Assembly (NCBI GenBank): GCA_013695565.1
Contig: JACDAG010000690.1
Location: 1-5,858 of the forward strand
Source of the DNA: Bradyrhizobium sp.
GTDB taxonomy: Bacteria; Pseudomonadota; Alphaproteobacteria; Rhizobiales; Xanthobacteraceae
Length of the DNA: 5,858 bases
Direction of reading: 5' to 3'
The notes beneath the pieces were generated by a model. The model did not search any database. It was not told the DNA's origin and saw only the letters and a list, made by a program, of their open reading frames with translations. Below, piece after piece: positions 1 through 5,647 of this stretch. How positions within the stretch are numbered: the first letter of the stretch is position 1; every line of letters starts with the position of its first letter. The position numbers were made by a program, and so were the translations under genes.

Positions 1-300
1 GACCTGCTGTTTCTCGACATCTTCATGCCGGGAATGGACGGGTTCGAGACGATGCGGATGGTTCACCAATTGCGTCCGCTGGTCCCGATCATCGTGATCT
101 CGGGAAGGCCGATCTCCTCGGATGACGCCTCTGCCCCGGACTTCCTGACCATGGCGACCAAACTCGGCGCCGTGTCCAGCCTGCAGAAGCCGTTCAAACC
201 CGCAGCCCTGCTGGCGGCGGTCACCGACTGCCTGGAAGCCGCCAAACGCCGGTCGTCGGCGTCATCCCATGCCTCCGGCGGTGTTGCCTCCTGCCCGTAA
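1..300 (+). CDS. Response regulator receiver domain protein, C-terminal part (5' end outside window)
   Basis: The reading frame is open from base 1 to the TAA at 298-300, giving 99 visible residues with no start in view. It is the second half of a CheY-like receiver domain. The sequence DLLFLDIFMPGMDGFE carries the probable phospho-acceptor Asp at visible residue 6. The VISG motif gives the switch Ser at residue 34, and the QKPF motif gives the conserved Lys at residue 63. The domain ends near residue 80 and is followed by a short Ser/Ala-rich tail (KRRSSASSHASGG) with no output domain. The missing N-terminal part would hold the acidic pocket. It is therefore probably a single-domain receiver, although an N-terminal domain upstream of the window cannot be excluded. 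It lies just upstream of the hybrid kinase on the same strand and may be co-transcribed with it, acting as a phosphorelay partner or phosphate sink (inference). Confidence 0.9.
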   Translation, partial: DLLFLDIFMPGMDGFETMRMVHQLRPLVPIIVISGRPISSDDASAPDFLTMATKLGAVSSLQKPFKPAALLAAVTDCLEAAKRRSSASSHASGGVASCP

Positions 301-372
301 TGCGAAATAGCATTGCTGGATTCGCTCCGGGGATTTGACTGGGGGCGGACGGGAGGGCGAGCGAAACAAGCA

Positions 373-3300
373 ATGACGCTCACAACCAGGCTTGCCATCG
401 CGATGATTGCGTTGGTAACCGCCGCGGTTTCCGCGGTCGGATGGCTGAGCTATCGCAACCTGGAACAGGCGCTACTGCTGCGCGCCCGCGACCGCATCGA
501 GACGCATTCACGGCAGATCGCGACCGATCTCGAATACTACGCGGCCAGCGCGACCGGAGATGTCGCAGGCTTTCGTTCGGCGGTGGCACTGCGCGGATTG
601 GTCCGTGCCCGCAAGGCGGGAGGCGTCGATCCCGTTGATGGCGTTTCCGAAAAGACGTGGCGCGACCGGATCGCCTCCCGCCTTGCGGCCGAGCTCGAAT
701 TCAAGCCCGCTTATGCGATGCTTCGGGTCATCGGCTTCGATGATGACGGGCGTGAGGTTGTGCGTGTCGACCGCATGGGACCGAACGGGACGATTCGGAT
801 CGTCCCCGAAGCGCAGCTTCAGAAGAGAAGTGATCGTGGCTACTTCGGGGAAGCGACAAAGCTCGGCCCCACACAGCTCTACGTCTCGTCGCTCGATCTC
901 GGTCGCTTCAACGGCCTGATCGAGGAGGTGCATCGGCCGACGCTGCGGGTCGCAACGCCGGTGTTCGCGGACGACGGCAAACCGTTCGGCATTTTCATGA
1001 TCAATGTCGACATGCGACGGGCCTTCGACCGGGTCCGGTCCTCAGCGTTACCGGGCGAGGCGATATACGTCGTCAACCGGCAGGGCGACTATCTCATTCA
1101 CCCCGACCGCTCGCGCGAATTCGGAGCGCTACTCGGCAGGCCGAACGACTGGAAGGCCGACTTCCCGAATCTGGCATCGCAGGCCGGCGCCATACGCGGC
1201 ATCGCCGACGTCGTGCCGGACCACGCGGCACGATCCGGCGGGATAGCCCTTGCACCGGCCATTCTGGCCGGCGCCGAATGGGTGGGGGTGATCGAAACCA
1301 CCCCCAACGCCGTCATCATGGCGCCGGCCGCGAGCATCAGAAATACGTCCCTGCTCGTCGGATTGATCGCGGTGCTGTGCGCCGCGGCGCTGGCGCTGCT
1401 CATCGCGAGGTCGCTGACCCGGCCGATCGTTCGGCTGACCGAAGCCGTCCAGGGTGCCGCCCGTAAAGGCGTGGTCGCGATTCCGGTCAACGCGCGCGGC
1501 GAGACCGGCGTGCTGGCGCGCGCGTTCGCGGATGTGATCGGGCAGGTCAATACGAAAACCGTCGCCCTCGAACGCGAGGTCCAGGAGCATCTCCGCACCA
1601 TCGCCGCACGCGACCACCACGCCGAGCGCGAACGGCTTTTCAGCGCGGCGGTCGAATCGTCCAACGACGCGATCATCACGACGTCGCTCGACGGCACGAT
1701 CACCGGCTGGAACTCCGCCGCGGAACGGCTGTACGGCTACGCCGCGGCTGATGTAGCGGGCAGGAACATCGCGATCCTGGTGCCCGCCGGCCGGCTGCCC
1801 GAGGTGCAAGACACCCTGCGCCGGATCGGCTGGGGCGAAAGCATCGAGCACAACGAAACCACGCGCCTGCGCAAGGACGGCAACCCGATCGAGGTCTCGC
1901 TCAGCATTTCTCCGATCAAGGCGCCCTCGGGCGCGACCATCGGCATATCCAAGGTCGCCCGCGACATCACCGACAGCAACAAGACAAGGCTGGCACTGCG
2001 GCAACAGACCGAGGAACTTCGCCGCATCTTCGAGACGTCGCAGGACCTGATCATGGTGATAGATTCGAGGGGATCCATCGTCCAGATCAGCCCGAGCTGT
2101 GCCGTCATCCTGGGCTATTCGATCGGCGAGATGGTCGGCCGCAGTGGCGCAGACTTCATCCATCCCGATCATTTGGATAATTCGCGTCAGGAAATGCGCG
2201 CCCTGCGGCGTGGACAGCGTCCGACGCTTGCGGACACACGCTGCTTCCACAAGGGTGGACGCGAGGTGTGGCTGTCCTGGCTCGGGGTCTGGTCCGAACC
2301 GGTGAAACGGTTCTTCTTTGTCGGCCGCGACATGACCGAAAGCCGGCGGGCGCAGGAAACCCTGCGTGAAAGCGCCCAGCTGGCGCGCGGGATCATCAAT
2401 ACGGCGCTCGATGCCTTCGTCCAGATGGACGACCAGGGCACGGTCTCGGACTGGAATTCGCAAGCCGAGAATATCTTCGGCTGGACGCGCGATGAAGCGG
2501 TCGGCGCCAAGCTCAGCGAACTGATCATCCCGTACGTCCATCGCGACGCGCACACCGGCGGCCTGGAGCGGTTCCTGCGCACCGGCGAAGGCAACATCCT
2601 GGGACGCCGCTTCGAGATCGACGCGATGCGGCGCGACGGCAAGGAGATCAAGGTCGAACTGAGCGTCACCGAACTGAAACGCCGCAACGGTTTCGTGTTC
2701 AACGGCTTCATCCGCGACCTCACCGACAAGATCGCCACCGAGGACCGCATTCGGCAAGCCGAAAAGATGGAAGCCGTCGGCCAGCTCACCGGCGGCATCG
2801 CGCATGATTTCAACAATATCCTCACCGTGATCACCGGCACGATCGAAATCCTCGCCGACGCCGTCCGGGACGAACCGCAACTCGCCGCCATCACGCGGAT
2901 GATCGACGAAGCCGCCTCGCGCGGCGCCGACCTCACCCAGCATTTGCTGGCATTCGCCCGCAAGCAGCCGCTCGAACCCAAGGAAACCGACGTCAATTTG
3001 CTGATCATCGACACTGCAAAACTGCTGCAGCGGACGCTCGGCGAGCATGTCGAGATCGAATCGGTGTTCGAAGACGAATCATGCCCGGCGATCGTCGACC
3101 CCAATCAACTCGCCACCGCCATCCTCAACCTCGCGCTCAACGCCCGCGATGCCATGCCCGGTGGCGGCAAGCTGATCATCGAGACCGGCTCGGTCGTGCT
3201 CGACGAGAACTACGCCCGGATGCACAATGACGTCCGGCCGGGCCGCTACGCCATGATCGCGGTCAGCGATACCGGGACCGGCATTCCGGCTGCCATCCTC

Positions 3301-3879
3301 GACAAGGTGTTCAATCCGTTCTTCACCTCGAAGGGACCCGGCAAGGGCACCGGCCTCGGGCTCAGCATGGTCTACGGCTTCGTCAAGCAATCCGCCGGCC
3401 ACATCATGATCTACAGCGAAGAGGGTCACGGCACGACGATCAAGATGTACCTGCCGCCAGCCACAGGCGCATTCCTTGCGGTCGGGCCGGGCCAGACGCT
3501 GCAGGTCGAGGGCGGCAACGAGACCATCCTGGTGGTCGAAGACGACGCATTGGTGCGCAATTACGTGCTGACGCAACTGCATTCGCTCGGCTACGTCACG
3601 CGGAACGCGGGGAATGCGACCGAAGCGCTCGCGATCGTCAACGCCGGCCATCCGTTCGACCTGCTGTTCACCGACGTCATCATGCCCGGCCTCAACGGCC
3701 GCCAGCTCGCCAACGAGATCCTGAAGCTCCGCCCCGAGATGAAAGTGTTGTTCACGTCAGGCTATACGGAAAACGCCATCATCCATCACGGCCGGCTCGA
3801 TGAGGGCGTGCTGCTGCTGGCCAAGCCCTATCGCAAATCGGATATGGCCATCATGATCCGCAAGGCGCTCAGCGACTGA
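373..3879 (+). CDS. Hybrid sensor histidine kinase: Cache-like sensor, HAMP, 3 PAS, HisKA, HATPase_c, receiver
   Basis: This is an inner-membrane hybrid kinase of 1168 residues, counted from the ATG at 373. The N-terminus has a membrane helix at about 7-27. An extracytoplasmic region at about 28-324 resembles a double-Cache (dCache) ligand sensor. A second helix lies at about 325-345, followed by HAMP to about 400. PAS domains lie at about 422-536, 550-660 and 670-790. The H-box GQLTGGIAHDFNN places the phospho-His at 811. HATPase_c shows the N-box NLALNARDA (Asn923), DTGTGIP (Asp966), an F-box (FNPFF) and GKGTGLGLS. The receiver domain, about 1053-1168, has VEDD, acceptor Asp1101 in FTDVIMPG, Ser1129 and Lys1151. 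All catalytic motifs look intact. The frame is open back to a TTG at 313, which would add 20 residues. I prefer ATG 373 because the usual short cationic lead to the first helix starts there, though the nearest GGGAGG (351-356) is a distant 16 bases away. The PAS domains lack the LOV GRNCRFLQ signature and I see no FixL-like haem evidence. The ligand is unknown. Confidence 0.93.
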   Translation: MTLTTRLAIAMIALVTAAVSAVGWLSYRNLEQALLLRARDRIETHSRQIATDLEYYAASATGDVAGFRSAVALRGLVRARKAGGVDPVDGVSEKTWRDRIASRLAAELEFKPAYAMLRVIGFDDDGREVVRVDRMGPNGTIRIVPEAQLQKRSDRGYFGEATKLGPTQLYVSSLDLGRFNGLIEEVHRPTLRVATPVFADDGKPFGIFMINVDMRRAFDRVRSSALPGEAIYVVNRQGDYLIHPDRSREFGALLGRPNDWKADFPNLASQAGAIRGIADVVPDHAARSGGIALAPAILAGAEWVGVIETTPNAVIMAPAASIRNTSLLVGLIAVLCAAALALLIARSLTRPIVRLTEAVQGAARKGVVAIPVNARGETGVLARAFADVIGQVNTKTVALEREVQEHLRTIAARDHHAERERLFSAAVESSNDAIITTSLDGTITGWNSAAERLYGYAAADVAGRNIAILVPAGRLPEVQDTLRRIGWGESIEHNETTRLRKDGNPIEVSLSISPIKAPSGATIGISKVARDITDSNKTRLALRQQTEELRRIFETSQDLIMVIDSRGSIVQISPSCAVILGYSIGEMVGRSGADFIHPDHLDNSRQEMRALRRGQRPTLADTRCFHKGGREVWLSWLGVWSEPVKRFFFVGRDMTESRRAQETLRESAQLARGIINTALDAFVQMDDQGTVSDWNSQAENIFGWTRDEAVGAKLSELIIPYVHRDAHTGGLERFLRTGEGNILGRRFEIDAMRRDGKEIKVELSVTELKRRNGFVFNGFIRDLTDKIATEDRIRQAEKMEAVGQLTGGIAHDFNNILTVITGTIEILADAVRDEPQLAAITRMIDEAASRGADLTQHLLAFARKQPLEPKETDVNLLIIDTAKLLQRTLGEHVEIESVFEDESCPAIVDPNQLATAILNLALNARDAMPGGGKLIIETGSVVLDENYARMHNDVRPGRYAMIAVSDTGTGIPAAILDKVFNPFFTSKGPGKGTGLGLSMVYGFVKQSAGHIMIYSEEGHGTTIKMYLPPATGAFLAVGPGQTLQVEGGNETILVVEDDALVRNYVLTQLHSLGYVTRNAGNATEALAIVNAGHPFDLLFTDVIMPGLNGRQLANEILKLRPEMKVLFTSGYTENAIIHHGRLDEGVLLLAKPYRKSDMAIMIRKALSD

Positions 3880-3908
3880 CGGTCGTACGCCTGTCGCGCA
3901 TGTCAGCG

Positions 3909-3924
3909 CAAGCTCCCAAGCTCC
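3909..3924. repeat. Perfect 8-bp tandem duplication between the convergent kinase and regulator genes
   Basis: CAAGCTCC occurs twice in direct succession (3909-3916 and 3917-3924) in the 58-base gap between the kinase stop and the regulator stop. It is probably a small replication-slippage duplication. I found no convincing intrinsic terminator in this gap: there is no strong stem followed by a T-run on either strand. Confidence 0.6.
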
Positions 3925-3937
3925 GCCGCCGTACCGA

Positions 3938-4576
3938 TCAGGCCTGACGCGACGTCGTCATCACGATCCGGACCAGGTCGGCGGCATTGCGTGCCCCGAG
4001 CTTCTTCATGATGTTGGCGCGGTGGTCCTCGATGGTGCGCGGGCTGATCCCGAGGTGCCTGCCCGCTTCCTTGTTGGACGCGCCGGCGGTGAATTGCTCG
4101 AGCACCTCGCGCTCGCGCCGCGTCAGCGGCTCGCGTCCGGGGAAATGCATCGTCGCGATCCGGGACGCGGAGCTGTTCTCCGCCTGCCGGCGCGCATAGG
4201 CCTCGATCGCTTCGTCGAGCCTTGCTACGATCTCGCTGCCGCGGAACGGCTTTTCAATGAAATCGAGCGCGCCGCTCTTGATGGCGTTGACGGCCATCGA
4301 GATGTCGCCCTGGCCGGAGATCATGAAGATCGGCGCCGGATAATCCTCGCCGTGCAGTTCCTTCAGGATGTCGAGGCCCGATTTGCCGGGGATATGCACG
4401 TCGAGCAGGATGCAGGATGGCGTCCTGGTTCTCGCAACGGCCAGCAGGGCGGCGCCATCGGCAAAACAGATGACCTGATAACCACCCGCCGACAACACCA
4501 AGGAAAGTGTATCGCGAACGGCGGGATCGTCGTCGACTACAAAAATCTCCCCGCGGGAGAGGGCTTTCTCAGCCAT
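3938..4576 (-). CDS. FixJ/NodW-family two-component response regulator (receiver plus LuxR-type HTH)
   Basis: A 212-residue transcription factor of typical length for the FixJ family. The receiver domain spans about residues 9-125. It has the acidic pocket VVDDDP (Asp15-Asp17), the phospho-acceptor Asp59 in LLDVHIPG, the switch residue Ser87 in ISGQGD and Lys109 in EKPF. The ISGxGD, IKSGALDFIEKPF pattern is characteristic of FixJ-type receivers. A short linker leads to a LuxR/GerE helix-turn-helix at about 149-206, with LTRREREVL and the recognition helix region GISPRTIEDHRANIMKKLG. By family precedent, phosphorylation at Asp59 promotes dimerisation and DNA binding. The gene is convergent with the hybrid kinase, 58 bases between stops, which suggests but does not prove a kinase-regulator pairing. 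The ATG start is supported by GGAAG seven bases upstream. It is not identifiable as fixJ itself, because no fixL-like haem kinase is adjacent; NodW- or NwsB-like roles are equally possible. Confidence 0.93.
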   Translation of the reverse strand: MAEKALSRGEIFVVDDDPAVRDTLSLVLSAGGYQVICFADGAALLAVARTRTPSCILLDVHIPGKSGLDILKELHGEDYPAPIFMISGQGDISMAVNAIKSGALDFIEKPFRGSEIVARLDEAIEAYARRQAENSSASRIATMHFPGREPLTRREREVLEQFTAGASNKEAGRHLGISPRTIEDHRANIMKKLGARNAADLVRIVMTTSRQA

Positions 4577-4583
4577 GTTTCAT

Positions 4584-4588
4584 CTTCC
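4584..4588 (-). promoter_or_regulatory. Ribosome binding site of the FixJ-family regulator, in the loop of a possible hairpin
   Basis: On the minus strand, GGAAG ends seven bases before the ATG of the regulator and decides that start. The flanking sequences GTTTCA (4597-4602 on the minus strand) and TGAAAC (4577-4582) are perfect complements. In the mRNA this motif would therefore sit in a 14-nt loop, with the start codon at the foot of the stem. Whether the hairpin forms is not known. Confidence 0.6.
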
Positions 4589-4622
4589 GTGCATGGTGAA
4601 ACGTGACGCGCACTCCAATATC

Positions 4623-4640
4623 GGTACTCAACAGAATACC
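4623..4640. repeat. Imperfect 18-bp palindrome in the divergent intergenic region
   Basis: GGTACTC, a 4-base spacer AACA, then GAATACC: the seven-base arms match with one mismatch. On the minus strand it lies inside a weak -35/-10-like pair (TTGATG from 4647 down to 4642, then CGATAT from 4623 down to 4618, spacer 18), where a regulator dimer could bind. Its centre is 30 bp from that of the second palindrome, close to three helical turns. The operator role is inference. Confidence 0.35.
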
Positions 4641-4653
4641 GCATCAAAACGCA

Positions 4654-4669
4654 CCCGTATTTGTACGGG
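4654..4669. repeat. Perfect 16-bp palindrome, operator-like, in the divergent intergenic region
   Basis: CCCGTA, a 4-base spacer TTTG, then TACGGG: two perfect six-base arms. No T-run follows on either strand, so it does not look like a terminator. It overlaps the -10-like hexamer of a possible leftward promoter, as expected for a protein-binding site that controls the regulator gene. The binding protein is unknown; autoregulation by the FixJ-type regulator is one possibility. Confidence 0.45.
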
Positions 4670-4688
4670 ACGATGGCTTAACGCACAA
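4660..4688 (-). promoter_or_regulatory. Candidate sigma-70-like promoter for the FixJ-family regulator
   Basis: On the minus strand, TTGTGC (4688-4683) and TACAAA (4665-4660) are separated by 17 bases. They match the TTGACA and TATAAT consensus at three and four positions. Transcription from here would leave a leader of roughly 75 bases before the regulator ATG. The match is weak, and a second equally weak pair lies at 4647-4618. Confidence 0.25.
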
Positions 4689-4717
4689 GTAGCAACGCGC
4701 CCCTAAAAAAGTAACCT

Positions 4718-4723
4718 GAGGAG
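4718..4723 (+). promoter_or_regulatory. Strong Shine-Dalgarno for the interrupted small gene
   Basis: GAGGAG ends seven bases before the ATG at 4731. A strong site at ideal spacing supports 4731 as the original start, and means the interrupting TAG further down lies inside what was a translated gene. Confidence 0.7.
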
Positions 4724-4730
4724 TGCGGCT

Positions 4731-5129
4731 ATGCAGAATCCCCAAAGCGAACTCCAAGGCGACCTCCAAGGCAACCTCGAAGGCAACCTCGAAGGCGGCG
4801 GCATCGCGATTGAACCCGACGACCGAAACGAAGCGTACCGCTCGGTGGTATAGGACGTCATATCCCTGATCGAGCATGTCCAGGCGAGCCTGAGGCTGAT
4901 CGAACAGGAGATCGCCCGCGAAACCGCGCTGGGCAGCCAGGAGATCTCGGCCAACGTCGTCGTGCTGGATGACGTGACGCCCCCCTACGTCAGAACAACC
5001 GCAGCGTTGAACGCCTGCGATGCCAATCTTGCCATCGCCCTTCAAAACCTGCTCGATTCCAAGACGCCGGACCACGGCACCCAGGATCATGCCTGGAGCC
5101 TGCCGGCGCTTTCGGTCGTCAGCGCGTAA
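4731..5129 (+). pseudogene. Small conserved-looking hypothetical gene interrupted by an in-frame amber stop
   Basis: From ATG 4731 the frame runs 40 codons to a TAG at 4851-4853. It then continues in the same frame, without another stop, to TAA 5127-5129. The whole would be 132 codons including the TAG. The part before the stop has a repeat-like segment (LQGD, LQGN, LEGN, LEGG) and ends in YRSVV. The part after it starts DVISLIEHVQASLRLIEQ, an amphipathic helix, then SANVVVLDDVTPPYV and NACDANLAIALQNLLDS. Third codon positions after the TAG are overwhelmingly G or C, so the region has been under coding selection. No ATG follows the TAG in frame, and a late GTG would lose about half the protein. 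One base change from CAG or GAG (Gln or Glu) would explain it. I know no function; the downstream part resembles small uncharacterised rhizobial proteins from memory, not checked. Alternatives are a sequencing error, readthrough, or a functional 40-residue peptide. Confidence 0.65.
4752..4799 (+). repeat. Four tandem 12-bp units encoding L-[QE]-G-[DNG]
   Basis: Four successive 12-base units begin at 4752, 4764, 4776 and 4788, with the pattern CTC-(C/G)AA-GGC-(G/A)AC. The last unit ends in GGC. They encode LQGD, LQGN, LEGN and LEGG near the N-terminus of the interrupted gene. The unit length is a multiple of three, so copy-number change would keep the frame. Confidence 0.8.
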
Positions 5130-5206
5130 GCGGAACCCTTGCGGCGCCGCGCCGCGGCAGCCCACCCAATACCAATATGTGAAATTTGGGATTATTCCGC
5201 GCGGCG

Positions 5207-5221
5207 GCCAGCGCCGCTGGC
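5207..5221. repeat. Short GC-rich inverted repeat
   Basis: GCCAGCG, one central C, then CGCTGGC: perfect seven-base arms, of which about five pairs could form with a realistic loop. It lies in the non-coding stretch 5130-5318, between TATTCC (5193-5198) and its complement GGAATA (5263-5268). Those flanks could close a larger folded element. Function unknown. Confidence 0.5.
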
Positions 5222-5226
5222 GCTTT

Positions 5227-5260
5227 GCCGGGAGCCTGTCCCGGACGTGGCCCGGCTTTT
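5227..5260 (+). terminator. Candidate intrinsic terminator downstream of the interrupted small gene
   Basis: GCCGGG (5227-5232) pairs with CCCGGC (5251-5256). CC/GG and GTC/GAC pairs extend the stem inside, with small bulges and a CCG loop. TTTT (5257-5260) follows directly on the plus strand. A competing hairpin, CCGGGA with TCCCGG (5228-5244), uses part of the same arm. It lies about 100 bases after the TAA of the interrupted gene. The T-run is short. Confidence 0.45.
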
Positions 5261-5280
5261 CTGGAATAGCAGCTTCTCGG

Positions 5281-5323
5281 CCTGACCGCTAACGCCGCCT
5301 GGGTGCGGCGCCGGACGGTCAGG
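5281..5323 (-). terminator. Nested GC-rich inverted repeat at the end of the PilZ-like gene, possible terminator
   Basis: CCTGACCG (5281-5288) pairs with CGGTCAGG (5316-5323). Inside it CGCCGC (5293-5298) pairs with GCGGCG (5305-5310) around a 6-base loop. The outer stem includes the stop codon of the leftward PilZ-like gene. No T-run follows on the minus strand, so it is not a classical intrinsic terminator. It may instead stabilise the 3' end of the leftward transcript. Confidence 0.4.
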
Positions 5324-5642
5324 ACATCATCTCGTCGGATTTCGCCGCGGCGCCCGACCGCTTCTTGGTGTGCTTGCCGCGCAGGAAGTGAATGTCCATG
5401 TCGGTGCCATTGACGCGAACCAGCTCGCAACGGCGATAGGCAAGCCCGGTCGACGACAGCAGGAGAAAGAACTCCTTGAGGTTGAGACCTTGAATGGAGC
5501 CTTCCACCGTCAACGTGGCGTCGGTGTCGGAGATCGAGTTAAGCTGACAATCGCGGCGCCAGGTTCCGTCAATCGCCATGATGCAGACGTCATAACCCCG
5601 ACTGAACGTAACCCGTTCGGTTCCCTTGTTGTCGTCTGCCAT
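5319..5642 (-). CDS. Small PilZ-like domain protein with degenerate c-di-GMP motifs
   Basis: A 107-residue cytoplasmic protein, close to a bare PilZ domain in size. Residues 10-88 fit a PilZ-type beta-barrel: RVTFSRG at 10-16, the strand pattern RDCQLNSISDTDATLTV at 30-46, and LVRVNGTDMDIHFL at 74-87. A basic tail (GKHTKKRSG) follows. Canonical PilZ proteins bind c-di-GMP through RxxxR and [DN]xSxxG. Here the arginines at 10 and 15 are one residue too far apart. In the second motif Ser38 is kept, but the Asp/Asn and Gly positions read Ser36 and Asp41. Binding may therefore be weak, altered or lost, and the assignment rests on pattern resemblance. The ATG is the first in frame, two bases after the TGA stop of the methyltransferase gene upstream, so the two genes probably form one operon. 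Possible roles are motility or surface behaviour, unproven. Confidence 0.75.
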   Translation of the reverse strand: MADDNKGTERVTFSRGYDVCIMAIDGTWRRDCQLNSISDTDATLTVEGSIQGLNLKEFFLLLSSTGLAYRRCELVRVNGTDMDIHFLRGKHTKKRSGAAAKSDEMMS

Positions 5643-5647
5643 TCCTC
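5643..5647 (-). promoter_or_regulatory. Shine-Dalgarno-like GAGGA overlapping the upstream stop codon
   Basis: On the minus strand the junction reads TGAGGAATG. The TGA ends the CheR-type gene, GAGGA overlaps it and abuts the ATG of the PilZ-like gene. The spacing is too short for ordinary independent initiation, so translation of the PilZ-like gene probably depends on ribosomes that have just finished the upstream gene. Confidence 0.55.

Noticed and set aside
1635..2365. LOV photoreceptor or FixL-type haem PAS identity for the kinase PAS domains
   Set aside because: The LOV cysteine motif GRNCRFLQ is absent (PAS1 has GRNIAILVP). I found no supported haem-ligand His pattern, so the ligand class stays open.
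1129..3048. Long open frame on the minus strand (639 codons) inside the kinase gene
   Set aside because: It is antisense to a gene with unmistakable kinase and PAS motifs. Its translation is low-complexity with no recognisable domain, and such frames are common opposite GC-rich genes.
2187..3651. Two further minus-strand frames (2187-3104 and 3079-3651) opposite the HisKA/HATPase region
   Set aside because: Both are shadows of the kinase gene. One is Ser/Arg-rich and the other Asp/Val/His-rich, without family motifs.
3880..3937. Bidirectional terminator between the convergent kinase and regulator genes
   Set aside because: Only short imperfect pairings are present, with no T-run on either strand; the only clear structure is the 8-bp duplication.
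4022..4606. Plus-strand open frame of 194 codons over the FixJ-type regulator
   Set aside because: It is antisense to a complete regulator with conserved receiver and HTH motifs. I see no domain and no convincing start signals in it.
5131..5153. GGAAC at 5132 as the -35 element of an EcfG (general stress) promoter
   Set aside because: No CGTT-like -10 element lies 16-17 bases downstream, and no gene starts to the right on that strand.
4644..5165. Minus-strand open frame of 173 codons opposite the interrupted small gene
   Set aside because: Its composition looks like an antisense shadow (e.g. AFEVAFEVALEVALEFALG is the reverse reading of the tandem repeat). The plus strand has the good ribosome binding site and the GC-biased third positions.
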